Origin: Serendipita indica DSM 11827
Lineage: Eukaryota > Basidiomycota > Agaricomycetes > Sebacinales > Serendipitaceae
Length of the DNA stretch: 64,000 nt
Assembly (NCBI GenBank): GCA_910890315.1
Contig: CAJVGD010000002.1
Location: forward strand, 124,001-188,000
Reading direction: 5' to 3'
The notes beneath the pieces are model-generated. The model made no database searches. It had not been told where the DNA came from and saw only the letters and a list, made by a program, of their open reading frames with translations. Below, piece after piece: positions 55,972 through 64,000 of the stretch. How positions within the stretch are numbered: the first letter of the stretch is position 1; each line of letters opens with the position of its first letter. A program made the translations under genes and the position numbers.

Positions 55972-57643
55972 CTATAGATATGCGCGAGCAGCTCTCCTGG
56001 CCATCTACGGTGGTGTCAGTGCTCGGCACATTCTAGATTGCACAAACTTACCTCGACAACTTTCCATCCTCCCGTTATTTCATTATCCATCTCTTCCGGT
56101 ATTCGGGTGATGACTGCACCATACGTGCATTGCTCTACTCGGTCTTCCTGACCGACAACAATCTCTCTAGTTTTTGGGTCACGGAAGATCAGTACCTCTT
56201 GTGTCGTGCAGGTGACAATGAGCACAGGAACGTTATTCTCTAGAATCTTGCCGCCAGTAATCTTTGAAAGAGTTAGGAGATAGACAGATATGGGATCGGA
56301 CGCACATCGACCTGGCGAATATCAAGCACTTTGCTATCGCTGACCAAACCTTGGCGTAGATATGTGTCTAATGTAGCCCATAGCACATTGTATGTCTGCA
56401 AAGCGGATCAATTACTAGAACGATCGAGAGAGAGCATACCCACGCCTTCTCCGCACCACATTTGCAGCGACTCCTGATCAGCACTGAGATACGCATCTAC
56501 CACTTCCGGTATGATGTACTCCCTAAGCTCTCGTTGGAACGTCTCCGGGTCGTAGGACGGGTCCATCATCTTCAACAGTCTAGTTACTTGCGCTTGTTCC
56601 GTCTCGTCGAACAGGAATGAGGACACTGATTCTGTCACTCCGCGCACAGATGAAATAACCGGGTTTTCGGACTCGTCGTACGCCTTTCGCAAGTTGACCA
56701 GTCCGCGGAGAATTGGATTCGTCTCCTTCAAGTTATCCCACTTCTCTCGCTTCTCCGAGTCCTTGTGAAGAACCATAGCAGATCCGGCACTGATTTTAGA
56801 TGAGTAAACGGGCCATTTGCGAGGAAACTGGGCACCCACTCTGGATTTTCGACGGTTCTTGCCTTGCCAATGCCTCCAGATTTGCCAGCCTTGGCCAATC
56901 TTTTTTGCCTTCGCAGTCTCCTCGCTTCCTTTTCTTCATACCCTGCATGTTTTGCAGTTCCACTGTCGTCCAGGGCTTCCAAAACGGTGTCTGCAAGCAC
57001 CTTGTACGCTTCAGTTTTGCGAATAGGCTCAGTTGCCGTTGAAACTGTATTTGCTACAGCTGAGGATGCTTCCCTCATCTGGTAGAGTAGGTATAATTTG
57101 GTTAGCGAGGAGGAGTGTTTCGACCAACGCCGACAACGTACTCTACGCATGAAATCACTCTCGTCCAAGGATTTTATGGCTTCTCCAACGGCATCTCCAA
57201 TCTTTCCTCCAGTTCTCTTCAGTTCATCTGCTGCTGCTCGTAGACGCGGATTTTCACGAATCGAAGACGTGAGCTGGAAACGAATAAAGCGCGTGAATCA
57301 GCTATAAAACGAACAAGAATGAAGATGATCGACAGACTCTTGCGCGTTCGTACATTTCGCGAGCTCGTTTGAGAGCTTCTGAATCTTGCAATTTGTCAAC
57401 ATCGCCCTGGAGCTGTTTCACGCCCTCTTGAAGTTCTCTGCTCTTCTGGAGCTCTTCTTTGAGGACGTCAACAAATGTTTGAAAGGGCGACTTTGGCGGC
57501 TCGTTCGACTTTCGCGACGCAGACGAATGAAGGGAAGATGCAGGCGATGGCTGTAACCTGTTTACTCGATTATGAGCTATTAAAATACGAGGAGATGATG
57601 TTCGGAGTCGTCCAGCGCGTGCGAGCAATTGTCGAGGGAGCAT
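55972..57643 (-). CDS. TIM44: Tim44, mitochondrial inner-membrane import motor subunit
   Basis: A mitochondrial presequence (MLPRQLLARAGRLRTSSPRI) precedes the Tim44 N-terminal helices (FVDVLKEELQKSRELQEGVK, then ALKRAREMYERAR). Further on are LDESDFMRRMREASSAVANT, LVNLRKAYDESENPVISSVR and a Tim44-like C-terminal domain (MMDPSYDPETFQRELREYII, then VPVLIVTCTTQEVLIFRD and ITGGWKVVE). The last exon after a short intron encodes MARRAARAYL and the stop at 55972. Tim44 tethers mtHsp70 to the TIM23 channel to pull preproteins into the matrix. Start at ATG 57643. The neighbouring VPS9 gene starts 178 bp downstream of its stop. Confidence 0.93.
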
Positions 57644-57652
57644 GGTTGTACT

Positions 57653-58500
57653 CTAAGTTTTAGATCTCGACCAAGTCTCAAGACCACGGCAAGCTATGTA
57701 TTTCGGAGTCCTGTAGACAGCTACATCGAGAGAATCTACACGTATATCCAAAATGGAGCTGTGGATGAGAGGAAGTGGAATCGTAGGCGCTGATCGGAAC
57801 GCATTCGTGGGCAACATCTCGCTTGAACATGGAACATTTACCAAGAATTCGGTTGCCTGAAACTTCTGAATAACCTCCAGCAACGTGGACACTGAGGAAC
57901 CGCAGCTATCAGCAAGATAATTGTGCTCAGGCAGCTCGACACCGATATTGCAAGCGAGCCAACACATGGTGACTCATGTAAGTCTCAGTAAATCTGTAGA
58001 AACGTGTCAACAGTCTCCATGTGAGACTGGTGTCGGTTGGCAACTGAGGATAATTCGAGGCATACACAGGCCCAATTACGAAGCGAAAGCATGCTGATTT
58101 GAACGCTTCTCGTTTGTTGATGCACCGGTTTCGTCGCGCGAGGCTCTCCACGCCTGGATTGCAGGAGGTCGTCACCAAGGTGGTGATCTCATCTCCCACC
58201 GTTAAGAAACCTGGACTTGTAGGCTCTGAAACGTTCTGATAACTTGACTTTTGCATACATATTTACCTTCTGAACGGTATTTTGGAGAGTTGCCATTGAG
58301 GCAGCCACCGAATCGAAAATCCGACGAGATTCTATAACCTCGTGCATCTCTTACATCTCGGAAGAAACAGAAGCCCCGCTTGCAAGAAGACTGATCCAGC
58401 CACCACACAACTGACGCAGGGGTAAAGCCACCTAGGGGCATTACCCTCTGATTTCGGATATCCTCGCTGTGATCTGATCGAAACCATGCGATTCCAATCG
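57653..58500 (-). pseudogene. Orphan protein-coding-like gene, frame apparently broken
   Basis: No family recognised. On the minus strand a coding-like exon (MPLGGFTPASVVWWLDQSSC, then RISSDFRFGGCLNGNSPKY) is joined by a clean 44-nt intron (GTAAAT...TTTCAG) to a second exon (EPTSPGFLTVGDEITTLVTT, then INKREAFKSACFRFVIGPVY and WRLLTRFYRFTETYMSH). Near 57955 the reading continues, protein-like, in another frame (CNIGVELPEHNYLADSCGSS to KYIACRGLETW) up to a stop at 57653. No intron can explain this frame change, so a frameshift or base error is likely. The 5' end is unclear; an upstream frame to about 58930 is possible. Tim44 ends only nine bases away. Confidence 0.45.
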
Positions 58501-61500
58501 TTCACAGATAATTGCGCAGAGCAGAAGAAGAGATGCACATGCATTTACTTTTGTAGAGGCCGGTAAAGATACTGCCCGGGGGCCGCGGCATGTATCACCG
58601 CTTCGGAGCAAGCTGTGATAAACTTTGGCGAGCACAAGTCCCTTCGAACCAGCTGGAGCTGGCTTCGCGCTCTAGACCGCAGATGAGGGGACGCCATGCG
58701 TCTTGTTGAGCTGCTTCGAAAAAAAAAACTTCGAATCTATGGGTTTTCGGTCGCTGTCGCCCGCCGTCGACCAGTGTTCCAATCGTCGTGCCTGGTCGCC
58801 CGCTCGGGTACATGCGCGACGAGCCCAACCGACCAAGGCGCATGAAACTTCCAAGTTCGGTAAACCCACTATTAACCGGCTACATCTTTCGAACATATGT
58901 TCGTTGATCGGATCTGGCAACGCTGACATTTGAGGGACGTCACTTATCGTAGCCCATAACCCTTACACCCGCGATAACTCTGTCTTTTGGGGAATCTCGT
59001 GCTCTAATGAAATTTTTGTTTAGATGTGCTGCAAGCATTTGTACGGACACCACATGATTTCTTCTACTCTGTCAGTGTGCCTTCTTTCATGTGCTTCGGA
59101 AGACATTTACGGCCTTTATATATACCAATTGAATTTGTAAACTGCCTATCACAATGTTTGGCACGTTCTTCATGCTCGCGTCCCCAGAAGACCGTTGGCT
59201 GAGCGGTGACAGTTCTCCGGTTCCATGCTCTTCACAGTAGAATCCAGTGTAATACATCAAATAGCATCTTTTGGCACTTCTAGCTGAACTTTTAACTTCA
59301 TGGAGCTGTGTGCCCAAGACGCCCACCGTGTCCAAGACACCCACTGACTCTCACTCTCTGGGACACATTTTCGCCGAGAATCTAATATACTTCAGGGTTC
59401 TTTGTCAGATCTTAACGAGAGTACGAGCATTCGACGCCGCGGGAGACGAAGTACTCTCTGCATAATAGTACAAGATGGCTGTAACCTTCTATTGTACCTG
59501 ATCATTCAAAACAACAAAGCAAGTCATCTTCCTTCGCTTGACATCACGGGAGCGAACCAAACCCCATTTACTCGGTCATGATCCCCCGGTACTCTCTTCA
59601 TCCTCTTGGCCTTGAGACACGAAAATCTTCAGAATGCGACTTAAAACACTATTTATGGTCACCGAAGACACCATCGGAGGTAGAAATAACCGTCACTGCG
59701 CCTTACATTGTGCTAGACCATCTGGATGTCGATGGATAAATTACCTTCCCGGTGGATTGGCAAGGCTTCACCGTCTATATTGTCCAGCCATCGACGCGTG
59801 CGCGCCTTGTGTGGGAGGCAGCGCCTTGAACCACCGCGCCCCAAATAGCCCTGATCCGTCCATCCCGTCAAAACTGGGGCATCAGACTACTAGCATTGGA
59901 ACCGAATTTCAAGTGCGTTAACCTCTGTACTTCAAGGCAACCCTTTATCGGGGCGCGCGCCTGCTATGCTTAGGACGACACGCGTTAGATGTTTGACTTG
60001 GCCAATGAACACTCGTACAGGTGACCGAGGCTCAGGAAGCGGGCCTGTCGCCGGATCCGACGCAAACGGCGATGCTTTGGGTAACCTTTTGCTTGAGCCA
60101 GATTGCTAACATTGGGTATGGCGGATGCCCAAGATGGGGTACGCCCTTGCCAAAGGCTCAGTTGTGGGCTCAAACAAGGCATGTGGAGAGGCTCACGCCT
60201 TGTATGGCACACCACTTTTGTTTGTGTTCGCATAAGCCTCCGTAGTTTGGAGGCTGTACTTTTGCCAAGGTCGGTACGCTGTTGATGGGCTGAGCTGACA
60301 AAGGCAAGTCTGGGTGCGATCATTCGGCGGACGACTGCAATATTCTGGCGCATCCATCGGTCCGCTTTGCGTCACTGATGTGTAATGTGCCTTATGTGCT
60401 GGGCAAGCAGCTGGGGGAGGATACCCCGTTTTCGAATGCCGCGCGCGATATTGGGCATTGGGCGCCTATATCTATTATGATTAAGGCATACAAGGCACAT
60501 AGTAAATATATGTACAACATTGCCGCTTCTATGCCTACGCACCGTTCAAACGGCGTGATGAGATAAACTTGGCCCAAGTCCTCTTAGGCGCTCATTGACT
60601 ACTTGGTCCCTGAAAGGAACTTCCACTCTACAAGCCGGGTCAGTGGCACCAGGACGTGAGAACATGGTGAGTGATCCGCAACCGGAGGTCAGGTACAGAG
60701 CCACTAGAACCAGCTGGTTCGGTACCTCCAAAGTCGATGAGTGAGCAAAGAGTAAACCATTATCCGTGTAGCATGTAAGCGAGGTAAAGGAGGTTGCAGC
60801 TGCATGGCTGGGCAAAATCTTATGACCGCTCTCCTTTCTCGCGGATATTTGACAGTTGCGACGGACTAAGGGCTTGGGTCAAATCGGACATCACTCGACC
60901 GTCGGGGATACGAGGCAAAGGGCGATGAACAGAGGTTAACGTCGGCGGAGTGGATAGAATACAGCGCGGCTATTTGGGGCAGATAGCCTGATCTGAGCCA
61001 CGAAACTCCTAGCCGTATTTCACCTTCGCGTGCTGCGAGGCGCCCGTTGTCTTTGTCACGGTTGTTACAGGCGGGAGTTCTACTGAAGAGGTAAATGAAA
61101 CCTTAAGGGCGAGATTGGCAATCTAGATCTGGCCTAGGTCAATTCAAATCAGGGATCAGGCGTGGCCAAGTGGTATTGCCTTTCTCCGTCCAGCGCGGAA
61201 AGGCAGAGCGCTATCCCTACCTCTAGTCTAACAGCCGGATCGCCGCCGCAAGTAGTCGGGGAGCCTTTTGATAATCACCTCCGGGTCTGACGGACGGACA
61301 AATGTTCAGTCGGTTACTTGGTTCATCCGCGTCCTCGGTGGTAATATCAACAACTCCTCATTGACATTTTTGTGAGAGGTTTTGTTACATGTATATGTCA
61401 CGGAGCTAGTTATCTGGCTGGATAACGTACTTGGGACTTATCGGTTGCGGCTGTGAGGTCAAGCACAGCTGTCAAATCTCCAGGAAGACCGACGAAGGGT

Positions 61501-64000
61501 CTGACGCTGCAGTTCAGCTGTGCACAAATATCCCGGTATAACGGACTCCGGTAGCCATATCAAGGTCAACGACGTGCTCCTTGGGCTGTCAAGCGGATGA
61601 GGCGCCGGACGTACAGGAGATTATGTCCGTCTCGACCAGTTGTGACAGTGTTCAGAAAAAGTCGAGGAATAACCGACGCATATAAGAAATGTAAGGTGTA
61701 TCATACAACCGGCGATTGGTGGAGGTATCTCCGGCTATGCTCTCCTCACGATTATGATCAGCGTTGCTTTAGACATACAAAACAGAGTTGCACCTGATTA
61801 GAGGTCAGTAAAATGATTGATCCAGGTATAAGTCATTCTGGTGGAGTGGTGCAATCCTGGGGACTGCAAGGACAGCACTGTAAGACCTCATGAGGTTGCC
61901 TATCGCCGCATGAAGATATCGAGACATTTCATATCATTTTGTTATCCTCCTTTACGACAACGACGGCGCGCAAGACGTTTAATTGTCCCCGATAGCGCTA
62001 CAAATCCGTCATTCGGGTACAAAATATCAAGTCTCAGATACAAACAAAAGTCAACCCTGAATATCAGCAAAGCTGTTCGAGCGCAGCCGTGTCAAGTCTG
62101 CGATTCTCCGACCTTCCTTCTCGTCATACCCAGGGTTGCCACGCTATGCCTAATTTTCATCAGTTCCCGTCGCTTCTTTGATCTGCTACAGGCGTAGTTG
62201 GAGACGCAATATATTAGGACATCTTGCCCTGATATGCGCATCCTCGCCGCACCTGAACTTCGTGCGTCTCATCGTACCAAGTGCGTCACAAGAGTTGGGG
62301 GATCCATTGTCTACAAGCTAGGCGGAGTAACTTCTTCAGCTGTGACGACCGAACTGTTTCCAGAATCATCGTCCGCCATTTGCCGGCCAAGAGACCAAGA
62401 ACGGTCACTGGGAGCCTCTCTCCTTTCCCAAGGGTGTACAAGAATAGTAGTAGAATACATTAGATTCGGGAAGAGGACAGGAGGTTATGCTGCGAGAGCC
62501 TGTGCAGGCAAATGTAATTGGTGATTCTCACCAAACATGGCGGATGTCTGACCAAGTACTTTACCATCTCTTCCCTAGTCAGTCAGCAAGGTCAGACCGG
62601 ACCAGTTGTGCACATTCCAGCCGACTTCGGGACTGAACTGCTTCGCTTCTCTCTCAGGGTCGACCGTCTTCTGGTCCACGAGAGAAGCATAACGGCATCT
62701 ATACATGTATACCTATTATCAGGTCGATGCTTGACTGTCCTGAACAACCTTGGAGCTCTTTGCGAGCGCCTATCCAGATACAAGGCAATGGAATGCTACA
62801 AGGCGCGCTTGCTACAGTTATAGAATCGAATTACCCGAAAAGGACCGGTGCGCTTTCCGTCGTCTCGCTCCTGTCTGTCGGCGCTTATGTATTAGTAATG
62901 AGATTGATATAGACTACGAGTACAACATCGTCAAGTCGTAAATGCGTGGCGCGGACCGGGTAAAACCTTTGCCATCACGTCAGGGACCTATGCTAGAAGC
63001 TGAAAGCTAGACGGAACAAGATATCGGAAAATTCAGCTACTTTTTCCAGCCTAGATCATTGACACTCTCCGCCGACGGGAGGACGCGACGACGGAGGATC
63101 AGAAATGATTGGCGAGATACACCTGCGCGTACTTTCGGCTGAAACACCTTGACAGTTGGCATATTGGACCGCTGTAATCAATCTTACTCCGCTCTACGCC
63201 ACCCGTCCGACGTCAAGTGCTGGCGCGGGACAGGCTCTTGCCGACTTCAGGTCAATGCCTAGACAAGAGACAGCTGGAGACCTTGAGGAGAGTCAAGTCG
63301 AGACCAATCGAGCCTCCTTCCGAGCGAGTCGACCTTTGAGCGGGGTTACCTCTGAAACATGGTGCGCCTCTAAATCCACAGGTGGTGTTTGGTGTTTTGG
63401 GACCTGATCAGAGATCTAAACGACGGGCCAAAAGGGCGTAATAGTGTCTGTCCCTGCCTTGTCGCCGACTTCTCTCCTGCTCAAACAAATGTCTAAAGTG
63501 GTTGGTTCTTGGCTTCTACGTTTTCGTTACAAGTGCAACAGGCACCGTGCTCGCCCGATTTTAAGCGTTTATACCGAAAATTCGCGAGATGGAGACCCGG
63601 TTCTTGGAAGAGCAACAGGGAGGAAGGAGGCTGTCTGTGTTTGAGCTCCAAGGCGAGGGCTTGGTACGTGGGCAGTGGGCCTTTGTCCCCTGAGCGCATG
63701 GGTGGGGGGAGCCCGGTCCGCCACGGTTTGTCGGGGTTCCCTCTTTTGGCTCCAAGCGGCTGGCAGAGGATGTCTATTTGTGAAGCGAGTCGACATGATT
63801 TGTGGATGGTCAGAATTTTGTCGCATATGCGTGACCCTGCGTCACGGTGACCCAAGTTCCTGGTCGGGGTAACTCTGGCTTGTGTGCGTTCTGCGGGCAT
63901 TGCGGGCTGTCTGTGCTCGCTTGTGTTTTTTTTGATAGTTTGCAACTCTGAATCCTACAGCGGGCTCAGGAGACCGCGCCCCGGGATGCCTACAAGGTCC
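58501..64000. other. Gene-poor right end: no supportable gene
   Basis: About 5.4 kb. From about 59540 to 60570 there are protein-like stretches broken by a few stops and frame changes, of unknown family. From about 60600 to 63440 open frames are short and no family signal, tRNA fold or end-repeat is seen. At the far right a possible splice acceptor (TCCTACAG, ending at 63960) precedes an open frame reading off the window (AQETAPRDAYKV), so another gene may start there. Confidence 0.4.

Noticed and set aside
61163-61173. TGGCCAAGTGG, a tRNA A-box match
   Set aside because: No B box, T arm or matching acceptor stem within 100 bases.
63493-63945. 150-codon minus-strand frame at the right end
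   Set aside because: Composition is unlike a folded protein, a + strand frame overlaps it over most of its length, and no family or intron signal supports either.
1-64000. CRISPR arrays, LTR pairs, terminal inverted repeats, riboswitches
   Set aside because: None found by eye; the only sizeable repeat pair is the AA9 duplication, and CRISPR arrays are not expected in a fungal nuclear genome.

Overview
The window is a gene-dense piece of a filamentous basidiomycete genome, most likely an agaricomycete. Coding regions are interrupted by many canonical introns, mostly 40-60 nt long. Intergenic gaps are short, UTR-like stretches are pyrimidine-rich, and two secreted AA9 polysaccharide monooxygenases carry fungal CBM1 cellulose-binding tails. 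I cannot name the genus from sequence alone. I recognise about 30 genes or gene remnants and one tRNA. Exon ends were set by reading frame, GT/AG (or GC/AG) sites and family conservation, so a few splice junctions are uncertain and are marked so.

Left part (1-20.6 kb): the 3' part of a Ser/Thr-rich membrane sensor-like protein; a two-CCCH-finger RNA-binding protein; Notchless/Rsa4 (60S ribosome biogenesis) divergent from thymidylate kinase; a coclaurine-N-methyltransferase/CFA-synthase-like enzyme; a PHD protein of the Spp1/Cfp1 type (Set1/COMPASS); a Zn2Cys6 factor; an F-box-like/LRR-like protein with a zinc-finger-like tail; the glycine-cleavage T-protein divergent from coronin.

Middle part (20.7-41 kb): a very long CAMKL-type protein kinase; a tiny HMG-box-like protein behind a clear TATA box; tRNA-Ala(CGC) with a predicted 8-nt intron; a DnaJ protein divergent from the tail-anchored E2 Ubc6; an MFS phosphate/glycerophosphodiester-type transporter; a tandem pair of AA9-CBM1 genes duplicated together with their promoters; a decayed methyltransferase; an orphan helical protein; the SAGA subunit Sgf73.

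Right part (41-64 kb): a putative PP1-binding disordered protein; a DUF2408/UPF0662 protein; tropomyosin followed by a decayed tropomyosin-like copy; MsrB; a large disordered protein; a VPS9-domain Rab GEF; Tim44; an orphan, apparently frame-broken gene. The last ~5.4 kb has no supportable gene; its first third carries coding-like but broken stretches and the rest looks non-coding.

Most genes are housekeeping. They do not form a pathway cluster. The one accessory island is 32.4-38.3 kb (lignocellulose attack plus gene decay). I found no CRISPR array, intact transposon or recognisable viral fossil. The most noteworthy signals are the recent AA9 duplication with intron gain/loss and a GC-AG intron, the HMG-box-like microprotein, the tropomyosin remnant, and the intron-bearing tRNA.
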